Source: Bacillota bacterium | GTDB taxonomy: Bacteria; Bacillota; Clostridia; DSM-8532 | Assembly: GCA_023411795.1 (NCBI GenBank) | Contig: JAEYOK010000014.1 | Span: forward strand, 1 to 64,000 | DNA length: 64,000 bases | Direction of reading: 5' to 3' | Part shown: one piece after another, positions 53,613 to 62,608 of the stretch | How the letters are laid out: each line of letters opens with the position of its first letter | How positions within the stretch are numbered: the stretch's first letter is position 1 | Notes under the pieces: generated by a model | Databases searched by the model: none | What the model was told of the DNA's origin: nothing | The model's input: the letters and a program-made list of their open reading frames with translations, nothing else | Translations under genes and position numbers: made by a program

Positions 53613-55070
53613 CTACAGCAAAAGAACTCCGAGACTTACAGCGGCAGATAATAAAAGCAGTAATACATCGTGGAGATGAAATTTCTTATGCAGGAAGTAA
53701 ACACCAAATATAAGTATGAAAATTGCGGGCAACGAAATCAACCCCGGAATTCCTTCCCCACCTGTTATTTTCATGCTTTCAAAAATCATAGAACCGGATG
53801 TTGAAAGAAGCATTCCACAAATAACCGGAAGTATATATTTCTTTAGATTTGATATAAATTCCCATTGTTTAACACTGTCATATAGGCTCATGACTAATAT
53901 TGCAATTGCACTGCACGAACCAATAGCCAGTACGCTTGAAGTAACGGCAACCGCCCAGCCTGCCAATGCTCCGCCTGCCTGTTCACCATAAAGATAGCCT
54001 ATACCTGCTGCTACCTTAACTAATATTGGCCCCGGTAGTGAGTTGGCAACCGGTACAAGCCTTGTGTAGAACTTATCCGGTTCAATAAAGCCCCCCTGAA
54101 CAAAGATTCCGTCAGCCACCGAAATATATGCCTCACCACCACCAAAAGATGTAACCGTGGATGAAGCAATATTAACCAAAAATCCAAAAATATTTTCGTC
54201 CGATGACGTAAAGAATGCAAATTTAACCAATACACCAATAAGGATTGGTATCACTAAAAAAAGTGCAATTACTACTATAGTATCTTTGCTGATTACAAGA
54301 TTACCCTTATTCTTGTTTTTATTCGGTCTTAATGCAAAAAATAAAACTACCAACAAGAACATCACAATTAATAAAACACTTTTATATCCTGCAAGTCCTA
54401 AAAGTTTGCCTGTTTTTCCTGCTATAAAAGCATATAAAAGGCTCAGCCCCAAGACTATATACAGTTCTTGTTCAGACTTTAATTTCTCCAATAGAAGGAT
54501 TACAAAAAACGATATTATAATGAGATCGATGGTAGATATATCAAAAAGAGGTGTTCCAAGTAACTTTATATCGAGATTAAAAAGTTGACTTAATATCTCC
54601 CTGATTTCTTTTCCCCCAGTTAAAGCAAAAGCAGTCAAACACAATATCAGGTTAATCTTCTTGTCGCCTATCCTCACAGTTTTAATGACATAGCTTAACA
54701 ACAGAAATACTATAAAGGATGTAATCCCAACCGCAGCAAAGTTGAAATAGTTGATTATATCCCCTCCCAGAATTGAAAACAGGGCCATAAAAGCCACCGT
54801 AAACAAAACCCCCGGAAATGCAACGGCATAAGAACCTGCAAGGGCTCCTCCTATGCTGTTTAATTGATATCCGCAAGTCGCCCCCAGCTTTACAGGCAAT
54901 GCTCCGGGTGTTATATTAGCAACAACGGTATGCTTAAGATAATCAGCGTCGGTCATCGCCTTTTGGTCCTGTACTATTTCTTTTTCCACTACAGGAATTA
55001 AAGCGCTTCCTCCTCCAAACCCAATTATCCCAATCTTTAAAAAAGATAAAAAAACTTTAAAAATACTCAT
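53613..55070 (-). CDS. chrA: Chromate transporter (CHR) family protein, two-domain
   Basis: A 485-residue integral membrane protein with the two homologous halves of long ChrA. The first begins FLSFLKIGIIGFGGGSALIPVVEKE, and the second has NIASSTVTSFGGGEAYISVADG near residue 290. The CHR family moves chromate and is thought to carry sulfate-like anions. I place the start at ATG 55070, just before MSIFKVFLSF, rather than at 55169, where no ribosome binding site is seen. Its neighbours are sulfatase and NagA genes, which suggests sulfate or sulfite movement rather than chromate resistance. Confidence 0.85.
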   Translation of the reverse strand: MSIFKVFLSFLKIGIIGFGGGSALIPVVEKEIVQDQKAMTDADYLKHTVVANITPGALPVKLGATCGYQLNSIGGALAGSYAVAFPGVLFTVAFMALFSILGGDIINYFNFAAVGITSFIVFLLLSYVIKTVRIGDKKINLILCLTAFALTGGKEIREILSQLFNLDIKLLGTPLFDISTIDLIIISFFVILLLEKLKSEQELYIVLGLSLLYAFIAGKTGKLLGLAGYKSVLLIVMFLLVVLFFALRPNKNKNKGNLVISKDTIVVIALFLVIPILIGVLVKFAFFTSSDENIFGFLVNIASSTVTSFGGGEAYISVADGIFVQGGFIEPDKFYTRLVPVANSLPGPILVKVAAGIGYLYGEQAGGALAGWAVAVTSSVLAIGSCSAIAILVMSLYDSVKQWEFISNLKKYILPVICGMLLSTSGSMIFESMKITGGEGIPGLISLPAIFILIFGVYFLHKKFHLHDVLLLLLSAAVSLGVLLL

Positions 55071-55173
55071 TGCAGTATCTTCCCCAATTTTGCACCAAAT
55101 CTTAATTAATTGCGAAAAAAATCTATTAATTACATTATAATCGCTAATAAAGGTATAGTCACGTTTCATCAGG

Positions 55174-55247
55174 GCAAACGTTTTACATAATTTTATAGTT
55201 ATTCGGATATATATACTATTGATTCTGACAAATATACAAACGTTTGT
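55174..55247. promoter_or_regulatory. LacI-type operators between chrA and nagA
   Basis: A perfect 12-bp palindrome ACAAACGTTTGT at 55236-55247 matches the core CAAACGTTTG of the 40726-40739 operator. A second, imperfect site GCAAACGTTTTAC lies at 55174-55186. One sits on each side of the divergent promoters, so the same LacI regulator may control chrA and nagA. Confidence 0.6.
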
Positions 55248-55348
55248 CTATTATTAAACAGGATTTACCTACCAATTATGATATATTAAAGATATACCTT
55301 TAGTTTAGGTATAGCATGTTATCACATATAAAAGGAAGATTGATTAAT

Positions 55349-56503
55349 ATGGATTTATTTATTAAGAATGGTACAGTTTTTACTGATGGTTCTTTCAAAA
55401 AAGTAAATATCACAATAAGAGATGGAAAAATACTTTCACTAATGGATAATAATTTAAGTCAATTACCGGAACTGGATGCTTCAGGGAAGCGTGTTATCCC
55501 CGGTTTTATTGACATACACACCCATGGGGCAAATGGTGTGGACATCAATCATGCTAAAGTCCGAGACATCGCAAAAATAAGCGCCTTCTTTGCCTCACAG
55601 GGTACAACAGGCTGGATGGCTTCAATTGTCACTGATACTGAGGAAAATACACTGTGGTGTATCGAACAGATTAAAGATGCAATTAAGGAACCTAATAACG
55701 GAGTTGACGGAGCTCAACTACTGGGAACCCATTTAGAAGGGCCATTTTTAGATCCACAGTTTAGGGGCTCTATGGCTGAACATCTGTTAAAAAAAGGTGA
55801 TTTTGATTTGTTTAAAAAATATTATGACGCAGCTGAGGGAACAATAAAATTTGTCACCGTTTCCCCGGAAGTTGAAGGAGTATTGGAGCTTATCAAGGAA
55901 ATGAAAAAGCTCGGAACAGTAGTTGCTATCGGCCATTCCGGTGCCGATTATGATACTTCCATGACCGCAATAAATAATGGTGTCTCCTGTGTAACCCATA
56001 CATTTAACGGAATGAAGCTCCTGCATCAACATTTTCCCGCAATAGCAGGAGCAGCTCTGGAAAGTGACGTTTTTTGTGAAGCTATCTGTGATGGAAGACA
56101 TTTGCATCCCGGAGTCGTCAGACTTTTAATAAAAACCAAAGGTCTCAACAGAGTTGTTGCAGTTACCGACAGTATCGTAGCAACAGGATTACCCGATGGT
56201 GAATATTATCTCGGTGTAAATAAAGTAAGAGTAACAGGCGGAGACGCTAAACTGGTTAGTGATGGAACCCGTGCAGGCAGTACACTTACAATGATTAAGG
56301 CCCTTAAAAATCTGATGGAGTTTACCGGCAGAAATCTGGAGGAGCTTATTCCGCTTCTTACCATAAACCCCGCATCTGCCATGAATATTAATAATCAAAA
56401 AGGAACAATAAATGTTGGAAAAGACGCCGATATTGTTCTTCTGGATGATAATCTTGATGTGGATACCACAATAGTTAGCGGTAATATAGTTTATCGTAAA
56501 TAG
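55349..56503 (+). CDS. nagA: N-acetylglucosamine-6-phosphate deacetylase
   Basis: A 384-residue amidohydrolase that removes acetate from GlcNAc-6-P (or GalNAc-6-P). Metal and substrate motifs: GFIDIHTHGANGVDIN (about 50-65), GTHLEGPFLDP, IGHSGADYDTSMTAINNGV, VTHTFNGM, CDGRHLHP and the catalytic Asp in VAVTDSIV. ATG 55349 is preceded by AAAGGAAG; a further ATG at 55316 lacks one. It is divergent from chrA with LacI-type operators between, and convergent with the SIS isomerase gene. Confidence 0.94.
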   Translation: MDLFIKNGTVFTDGSFKKVNITIRDGKILSLMDNNLSQLPELDASGKRVIPGFIDIHTHGANGVDINHAKVRDIAKISAFFASQGTTGWMASIVTDTEENTLWCIEQIKDAIKEPNNGVDGAQLLGTHLEGPFLDPQFRGSMAEHLLKKGDFDLFKKYYDAAEGTIKFVTVSPEVEGVLELIKEMKKLGTVVAIGHSGADYDTSMTAINNGVSCVTHTFNGMKLLHQHFPAIAGAALESDVFCEAICDGRHLHPGVVRLLIKTKGLNRVVAVTDSIVATGLPDGEYYLGVNKVRVTGGDAKLVSDGTRAGSTLTMIKALKNLMEFTGRNLEELIPLLTINPASAMNINNQKGTINVGKDADIVLLDDNLDVDTTIVSGNIVYRK

Positions 56504-56526
56504 TAAACTCTTTAAAGTGGAATTTT

Positions 56527-56561
56527 AGAAAGTTGCCTTGCTACTGCGAAGGCAACTTTCT
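56527..56561. terminator. Bidirectional terminator between nagA and the SIS isomerase gene
   Basis: Perfect 13-bp stem AGAAAGTTGCCTT / AAGGCAACTTTCT with a 9-nt loop between two convergent genes. Neither tail has a strong T-run (plus: AACTTTG). Confidence 0.75.
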
Positions 56562-56571
56562 AACTTTGTAA

Positions 56572-57624
56572 TTATAACACTATAGCTTGAGAGAGGTTTC
56601 TGGGAGTGTCCGCATCAATATTTTTCTTTTCAGCTATATAATAACCCAAGAACTGACCTATAAATCCAATCAACGCAGCATACTGCATATCGTTATAATC
56701 ATATGAAAGATCCAGTATATAATCTGCTTCTTTCATACTCTTACTTACATCCTTGCCCACAACGGCAGTCACAGCGCCAAAACTCTTCATTTGCGATAAA
56801 AGCTTAGCGTCGTATTCTATTGATTTTGAATTAGCCAGAGTTAATATAAGGGTATTTTTATCTACAAGACTCATCGGACCATGTCGGTATTCAAGGCTAT
56901 AATAAGCTTCCGAATTGGTTATACCCATTTCCTTCATCTTATTCATACACTCGTTGGCAATCCCATAATATACACCTTGCCCCAAAGTGATAAAAAGATT
57001 AAGGTTAGGATTCTCTTCAATTATTTTCTTGGCCATCTCGTCCATTGTGGTAAGCAACTCTTGAGCCATTTTGTCATAATTTGCCATAGCATGAATCTCA
57101 TCATTCTTTCCGGCAACATACATGGCCATAATAACAGCAAGATATACCATACTGGTAAAGGAACGTGTCATAATAACACTGTCCTCGGAAGACACCGGTG
57201 AAAGAATTACATAATCATTGTATATTTTACTGTCGGGATCACAGGTAATGGCGAGAGTTTTTACACCGGGATAAGTTCTAACCTTATCAATTGCCATTCT
57301 AACCTCAGTTGTATAGCTTTTCCTAGTGATAGGTAGAACTAATACTTCCTTATCCTTAACAAAAACCTCAGGAAAGAAGTACAGTTCTGAGCAGGGTACC
57401 GCTTTGGCAGAAATACCGGTATAGGATGAAAATGCATGAGCGGCACTCTGAGCTAAATAAAGCGATGTCCCGCAGCCGGTGAATATTAGTTCATCATACT
57501 GATTATTTTTGTCAAATACTTTATCCAAAACTCTGTAAATCTCATCAAGGGTATCGTTAATACCTTTAAATGATTCAGGTTGGGCATATATTTCCTTATA
57601 GGTTAAACTGCTGTTCTTCTTCAT
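56572..57624 (-). CDS. SIS-domain sugar-phosphate isomerase/deaminase (AgaS- or GlmS-C-like)
   Basis: A 350-residue protein with two SIS domains. The first has FTGCGTSLYLAQSAAHAF (sugar-phosphate loop) and RKSYTTEVRMAI, and the second carries YRHGPMSLVDKN with the catalytic Glu in front. The C-terminal tail DADTPRNLSQAIVL resembles the end of GlmS-type isomerases. Members of this group, such as AgaS and FrlB-type enzymes, act on amino-sugar or glycated-amine 6-phosphates. With nagA next to it, deamination and isomerisation of GalN- or GlcN-6-P is a reasonable guess. GGAGAGG precedes ATG 57624. Confidence 0.85.
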   Translation of the reverse strand: MKKNSSLTYKEIYAQPESFKGINDTLDEIYRVLDKVFDKNNQYDELIFTGCGTSLYLAQSAAHAFSSYTGISAKAVPCSELYFFPEVFVKDKEVLVLPITRKSYTTEVRMAIDKVRTYPGVKTLAITCDPDSKIYNDYVILSPVSSEDSVIMTRSFTSMVYLAVIMAMYVAGKNDEIHAMANYDKMAQELLTTMDEMAKKIIEENPNLNLFITLGQGVYYGIANECMNKMKEMGITNSEAYYSLEYRHGPMSLVDKNTLILTLANSKSIEYDAKLLSQMKSFGAVTAVVGKDVSKSMKEADYILDLSYDYNDMQYAALIGFIGQFLGYYIAEKKNIDADTPRNLSQAIVL

Positions 57625-57654
57625 AAAAACATCCTCTCCACAAAATTATCTTGT

Positions 57655-58374
57655 TTAAACCTTTGTAAGCATAAATAATCCTACAATCATCATAAAAATA
57701 TATACTATTTTTTTAATAATATTTAGCGAAAGCTTTTTGAACAATTTTAATCCTACGATTGTCCCAACTGCAACTCCTATGATTCCTACAAAGCTGTATT
57801 TAACCACTTCACCGGTTATATTCCCCAATAAAAGATGAATGAAAAAAAGATATACCGAAGAGAGAAAAAAATAGAATTGCAATGTTGCATTATACTCCAT
57901 CTTATCATCTGTTACTGATAAGAAATACGCTGCAATTGGTGGTCCTCCAATACTCATTAAACCAGCGAAGAAGCCGCTTATACCTCCGGCAATAAGTCCA
58001 TTGATTATCGAGGGTTTGATTTTTATTTTATCACTGTAAAAAAGGAAGTATGCAGCTAGTATTATTAGTACTCCCCCTAAAATACGGCGTAATAAGTTTT
58101 CCGCGCTAGACATCAAAGTCGCAACACCAAGCGTGCTGGTAATAAATGATGTAATCAAAGGATAGATCAATAACTTAAAATTAATGTGTTTAAATAGCTT
58201 AAAAGAGATATAGGATACCATCACAAATGCTGTAATTACTTCAACTATCACTGCCGAATGTAAAGGGATTACCAATGGCCATAAGGCCATAACAATAATT
58301 GCAAAACCAAATCCACTGATAGACTGCGTAAAGCTGCCTGCTATGGCGATTGCAGCTACAAAAAACAAATCCAT
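57655..58374 (-). CDS. TauE/SafE-family membrane anion exporter
   Basis: A 239-residue membrane protein with about eight hydrophobic segments. The typical TauE/SafE repeats are SFTQSISGFGFAIIVMALW at the N-terminus and the second copy GGISGFFAGLMSIGGPPIAA (about 125-145). Members export sulfite, sulfoacetate or other organosulfur anions in bacteria that degrade sulfonates. It is in a row of minus-strand genes with the isomerase-like protein and the aldolase. Its substrate here is unknown. Confidence 0.88.
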   Translation of the reverse strand: MDLFFVAAIAIAGSFTQSISGFGFAIIVMALWPLVIPLHSAVIVEVITAFVMVSYISFKLFKHINFKLLIYPLITSFITSTLGVATLMSSAENLLRRILGGVLIILAAYFLFYSDKIKIKPSIINGLIAGGISGFFAGLMSIGGPPIAAYFLSVTDDKMEYNATLQFYFFLSSVYLFFIHLLLGNITGEVVKYSFVGIIGVAVGTIVGLKLFKKLSLNIIKKIVYIFMMIVGLFMLTKV

Positions 58375-58432
58375 TTCATACCTTCATACTTTCTCTTAAT
58401 TTTTCAATGTTCTTTTTCGGGGATAGTATTTC

Positions 58433-59782
58433 TTAAAACTCTAGAACCTCAATACCTAGCAGGTTTGCAACTGCGACCATTTCATCAGCCACATCCTGCC
58501 ATACTATACTGTAGTGATGAGGTATTCCTTCTTTAATAATATTATCTATAATATCTCTAACAGGAGCTTTTGTTTTGACATTCACCATAACCCCCTTGGT
58601 ATAGCGTGGTGAATCTATAGCTTCTCCACGTAAGAGGAATAATTTATATACCCCGTCAATATTGCAGAAACGTGCAATTGTAACTTTGCCTTGTTTCAGT
58701 GAACCATAAAAGGCTGTTCCCTGCCCTGCCAGAGGATGATTGTTAATTGTTACATCATACTTTCTGTTCATCAATGATAAAGGGGCATTGCCGCAATGCC
58801 AGAAGGTTAAAGTGTTTTCTTCTTCGTCAATATTAATCATATCAGTGATGAAACCAGGAAGTTCTGTGAGATAGTTCTGTACAATTAACGCCAATCCGGC
58901 ATCCACATCGCCTTCGCATATAATATTCATATTTTCATTGTCAGCCAACCTTCCCATAACAGCACAGGGTGTGGTTTTTAACTGCCCCATCTCAGGCCAG
59001 CATTTTATTGTGGTAAAGTCATATCCCTGTTCTTTTATAATCTCCTGCAAAGCAAAGTATAGCTTCGAATGATTTTCAAGGTGTTGTTCGGGCAAATTAC
59101 TTATGTCAAATTCATCTGATACTGTTTTCATATCAGCTTTCACTTTTTCTTCAGATATCTTTTCCATCCTGTCGAATACTACCTTGAGATCAGTAGATTC
59201 CATCCGCACTCCGAAGGTTCTACGAATTAGTCCCTCATCAAAAGCTGAGTTATAGAATGCTGTCGGACGATAACCGAGCAGTCCTAGAAGTGTCCCGTTA
59301 AGTTTTTTCACTGTGTTATAGGCATTAATAAGGTTGATAAGTTTTTCTGCAGCCCTCTCATCCTCTTTGCTTCCATAAATCACATAATAAGTATGTCCCA
59401 ATCTACGCAGGGAAGCAGCATTCATAGTAGCAGCCACAAGTGCGTTTGCAAAAAGCCGTGTATCCTTATCAAAAGGCGGCTCATATGGTGCCCATAATAT
59501 AATGGGTATTTTTAATTCGTCCGCCAACCGAGTTGATATATCATCTCCGGTAAAAGCCCCATAAAGCATTACTAGGACATCAACTTCGGCATGTTTAAAT
59601 TTTCTTATTGTATCATTAACAGCATCTGGAGTGCTAACAATCTCTTCTGCCTTAACCAGGTTAATCCCTCTAAGGTTCTCACCCAGCCATTTCCCATAAT
59701 CCTCAAGCCTTTGATTAGGAAGCTCCCTAGGCCAACGACCGGACAAAGTAGTAATAAAGCCAACATTCAATATTTTTTTCAT
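58433..59782 (-). CDS. L-fucose/L-arabinose isomerase family-like protein
   Basis: A 449-residue protein with the layout of the fucose/arabinose isomerase superfamily: an N-terminal Rossmann-like part (VGFITTLSGRWPRELPNQR, VDVLVMLYGAFTGDD) and a second domain with CWPEMGQLKTTPCAVMGRLAD, ICEGDVDAGLALIVQNYL and WHCGNAPLSL. The Glu in CEGDVDAG and the His of WHCGNA are candidate metal ligands. It is too divergent for a named substrate. It lies 46 bp behind the aldolase gene, in the same operon as the sugar ABC importer. Confidence 0.72.
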   Translation of the reverse strand: MKKILNVGFITTLSGRWPRELPNQRLEDYGKWLGENLRGINLVKAEEIVSTPDAVNDTIRKFKHAEVDVLVMLYGAFTGDDISTRLADELKIPIILWAPYEPPFDKDTRLFANALVAATMNAASLRRLGHTYYVIYGSKEDERAAEKLINLINAYNTVKKLNGTLLGLLGYRPTAFYNSAFDEGLIRRTFGVRMESTDLKVVFDRMEKISEEKVKADMKTVSDEFDISNLPEQHLENHSKLYFALQEIIKEQGYDFTTIKCWPEMGQLKTTPCAVMGRLADNENMNIICEGDVDAGLALIVQNYLTELPGFITDMINIDEEENTLTFWHCGNAPLSLMNRKYDVTINNHPLAGQGTAFYGSLKQGKVTIARFCNIDGVYKLFLLRGEAIDSPRYTKGVMVNVKTKAPVRDIIDNIIKEGIPHHYSIVWQDVADEMVAVANLLGIEVLEF

Positions 59783-59828
59783 TCAAATCCTACTTTCCTT
59801 TGTTTACTTTTGCCTTAATTAAGCGCTA

Positions 59829-60683
59829 TCATGCTTTACCGGCAGAACCTGCTAAATTAATAATATTTCTTATGACATTCCCCAACTTGTCACATGCATA
59901 TTGAGAAATCTTCCATGAGTGTCCCTGGTGATTAAGGGTCTGGATTCCTTCACTGTAATATTCAACATACTTATACCTGATTTCTGTGCCGAAGTTTATT
60001 TTCGCTATACCTAGCTTGATGGCTTGCTTAATTATATCCTCCGACATACCGGTGCAGCCGTGAAGAACAAGGGGAATATCAGTAAATTCTATTACCTTTT
60101 CCAATACATTAAGCTGAATATCAGGCTCTCCATCATAATAGCCATGGGCATTACCTATACCAATAGCAAGAGAATCGGGTTGACAAAGACTTAAAAAATA
60201 CTTCACCTGATCAGGATCTGCCGTATTCTTATTTTTAAGAGCAGCGCCCTTTTCATCAAGACGTAACAGCTCTCCAATCTCTGCTTCCACCGGAACATCA
60301 ACATTTCTGCATACTTCAATCACCCTGTTTGTTAAGGTGGCATTTTCTTCAATAGGAAGTGTTGAACCATCAATCATAATAGATGTAAAACCCAGCTTAA
60401 GCATCTTCATGCAAGTGTCAAGAGTGTCACCGTGGTCCAAATGAATTGATACAGGTACTGATACCTTATTTGCACACCAATTTGCCACTTGTACAAACCA
60501 ATCATCACCTGAATATGCCCCGGTAGACACATAATGAGCCAGAATTACCGGTGACTGCATTTCTTCAGCCGTCTTGCAAATGGACCAAATAATATCATAG
60601 TTGCCACCCTGAGTATTGAATGCAGGTATTGCATATCCTAGTTTACGAGCTAAAAGCAACGTATCTCTGTTGTTGACTAACAT
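59829..60683 (-). CDS. Class II aldolase, GatY/KbaY-like
   Basis: A 284-residue zinc aldolase, closer in size to tagatose-bisphosphate or fructose-bisphosphate aldolases of the GatY/KbaY type. Motifs: SIHLDHGDTLDTC, TSIMIDGSTLPIEENA, VEAEIGELLRLDE, AIGIGNAHGYY, VLHGCTGM and KINFGTEIRYKY. Compared with the fba at 25152, HGASS is replaced by HGCTG and GTSHG by GNAHG, and the C-terminus is short. It is the third class II aldolase in the window and is adjacent to the sugar importer and the isomerase-like gene. The ketose bisphosphate is not determinable. Confidence 0.87.
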   Translation of the reverse strand: MLVNNRDTLLLARKLGYAIPAFNTQGGNYDIIWSICKTAEEMQSPVILAHYVSTGAYSGDDWFVQVANWCANKVSVPVSIHLDHGDTLDTCMKMLKLGFTSIMIDGSTLPIEENATLTNRVIEVCRNVDVPVEAEIGELLRLDEKGAALKNKNTADPDQVKYFLSLCQPDSLAIGIGNAHGYYDGEPDIQLNVLEKVIEFTDIPLVLHGCTGMSEDIIKQAIKLGIAKINFGTEIRYKYVEYYSEGIQTLNHQGHSWKISQYACDKLGNVIRNIINLAGSAGKA

Positions 60684-60721
60684 TGTTTTATCCTTTCTGC
60701 TAAAAAATATAGTTCCGTATT

Positions 60722-61558
60722 TTATCCTTTTACTGCACCTGCCACTAAACCCTTGATCATGTATTTCTGGAAGAAGAAGAATAATGCAACCATCGGAATA
60801 GTGCCGATTATGGATATCGTATTAATGAGCGACCAATCATAGGAAAGCTCACCTAAATATCTTAACGCAACTCCTGCGGATAAAGTACGCAATGAATCTG
60901 TTTGAATTAATGTAGCTCCATGGAGATAATCATCCCATGTTGATAAAAATGCATAAAGTCCCACAGCTAGCATACCCGGTTTAACAAGAGGCGTTACAAT
61001 TCTAAATAATATTTGCCATCTAGATGCTCCATCAATAAATGCCGCTTCCTCAATAGCACCGGGGACAGCGTCAAAAAAGCTCACCATCAATAAAACAGTA
61101 AACGGAAGCATATCTGCGATAAGGGCTAAAATCAACCCCTTCATTGTGTTAATAAGCTTAATATCTCCAAGTAAATCATATAGCGAAATCATCCTGCTGA
61201 CCACTGGAAACATTTGAGATGAAAGCAATAAAGCAACTGCCCATTTGTTCCACCTAAATTTGAATCTCGATAAAGCATATCCTGAAAAAATAGCCAATAC
61301 AGTAGTTATTAATGCTGTTACTCCCGAAACGATAAAGTTGTTTTTATAGTATACAAAAAAATCATTATTAACTCCAAACAGCTTTATATATGCATCTAAG
61401 GTAGGGCCAAGCGGAAAAAATGAAGGCGGAAATCTATAAGCTTCCATATTACTCTTAAATGATGTTATAAGCACCCAATAAATCGGGAAAAGCAAAAAAA
61501 CAAGTATTAATGTTAAAACTATATATTTCAGGAGGTTTGGAAAAAACTTATTTTTCAT
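60722..61558 (-). CDS. Sugar ABC permease, MalG type
   Basis: A 278-residue permease with about six membrane helices and the EAA motif EEAAFIDGASRWQILFRIVTP near residue 185. The layout is that of MalG/AraQ-type carbohydrate permeases. I start at ATG 61558, which has GGGGAGGTG upstream; three in-frame codons precede it. It follows its partner permease after 15 bp. Confidence 0.92.
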   Translation of the reverse strand: MKNKFFPNLLKYIVLTLILVFLLFPIYWVLITSFKSNMEAYRFPPSFFPLGPTLDAYIKLFGVNNDFFVYYKNNFIVSGVTALITTVLAIFSGYALSRFKFRWNKWAVALLLSSQMFPVVSRMISLYDLLGDIKLINTMKGLILALIADMLPFTVLLMVSFFDAVPGAIEEAAFIDGASRWQILFRIVTPLVKPGMLAVGLYAFLSTWDDYLHGATLIQTDSLRTLSAGVALRYLGELSYDWSLINTISIIGTIPMVALFFFFQKYMIKGLVAGAVKG

Positions 61559-61573
61559 TCTTATCACCTCCCC

Positions 61574-62518
61574 TTAATCCATATCTGTTGAGCCCAAAAG
61601 CTTATTGTATATGAAAATTACTACTATCATCAGTAACATCCAAATGGTAGTAACCGCAGCACCTGAGCCAAGATTGTTAGAAACAAACGCCTCACGGTAA
61701 CTCAATACTGCAAGGGTTGTAGTGGAATTATCAGGTCCTCCACCCGTCATTGTCCAAATCAATGGAAATTGTTTGAAGTTAGCTATTATGGCCATTGATA
61801 TAACAATCTTTATTACACTTTTCAAATAAGGTAATATTATGTTGAAGAACCGTCTCGTCTTCCCTGCGCCATCAATAGTGGCTGCTTCCAACATATCCTC
61901 GGGTACGTTTTGAAGCCCTGCAAGCAGCAATAAGGTCGTAAGAGGTATCTGTTTCCATAATGCAGCAATACCTATTCCCATGAGTGCAGTTGACGGATTA
62001 TTAAGCATTGCAAAATCGCTCACCGCTCCTCCTGATAACGCGCTAACGAGAAACTTAACTAAACCATATTGAGGTTGAAACATCCACATCCATATAAGAG
62101 CGGAAATTATCGTGGGCACAACCCATGGAGTCATCATGATACTTCTGATGAATCTTGCAAACTTAACATTTGAGTTCAATATTAATGATAAAATCATGCC
62201 AAAAATAAATTGCAATATAACAACAAAAATAACAAAGCTAAAAGTTGCTATAATTGCTCCCATAAGCTTTTCACTTTGAAAAAGCTTGATATAATTTCCA
62301 AAATTATTCCACTTTCCGGGTTGGCCTGATATAATATTCTTTATCCTGAAGTCCAAGAAACTTTTAATTACTGAATCGATTATAGGGACTATTATAAAAA
62401 CAATTGTCATTATTAGCGCAGGAAGCAGTAATAAGGATGAAAAAATTATATCCCCCGTCGATCTTTTCATAGGTATCAATTTTTTTCTTAGAGGTGTATC
62501 GATACTCTTATTTACCAT
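61574..62518 (-). CDS. Sugar ABC permease, MalF type
   Basis: A 314-residue partner permease with about six helices and the EAA-type loop PEDMLEAATIDGAGKTRRFFN near residue 215. It begins with a cytoplasmic basic stretch (TPLRKKLIPMKRSTG). The start at 62518 is ATG with a weak ribosome binding site, and translation may depend on the upstream gene. It is separated from the binding-protein gene by a long hairpin. Confidence 0.9.
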   Translation of the reverse strand: MVNKSIDTPLRKKLIPMKRSTGDIIFSSLLLLPALIMTIVFIIVPIIDSVIKSFLDFRIKNIISGQPGKWNNFGNYIKLFQSEKLMGAIIATFSFVIFVVILQFIFGMILSLILNSNVKFARFIRSIMMTPWVVPTIISALIWMWMFQPQYGLVKFLVSALSGGAVSDFAMLNNPSTALMGIGIAALWKQIPLTTLLLLAGLQNVPEDMLEAATIDGAGKTRRFFNIILPYLKSVIKIVISMAIIANFKQFPLIWTMTGGGPDNSTTTLAVLSYREAFVSNNLGSGAAVTTIWMLLMIVVIFIYNKLLGSTDMD

Positions 62519-62565
62519 AACAATCAACTTTCTTTTAATTTCTACTAAGCAAAAGTGTTTGTATA

Positions 62566-62605
62566 TTATTGTAAAAGCGGGATATACATCCCGCTTTTAC
62601 AATAA
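62566..62605 (-). terminator. Long perfect hairpin between binding-protein and permease genes
   Basis: An 18-bp perfect inverted repeat (core GTAAAAGCGGGAT / ATCCCGCTTTTAC) with a 4-nt loop, a few bases after the binding-protein stop. On the minus strand no T-run follows (TATACAAAC). It is placed where many sugar importer operons have a stem that lets the binding protein be made in excess of the permeases, by partial termination or mRNA-end protection. Confidence 0.65.
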
Positions 62606-62608
62606 ACA

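Noticed and set aside
53613..55070. Chromate resistance determinant
   Set aside because: No other metal-resistance gene is near, and the neighbours are sulfatases and sugar genes. An anion role within the island is more consistent.
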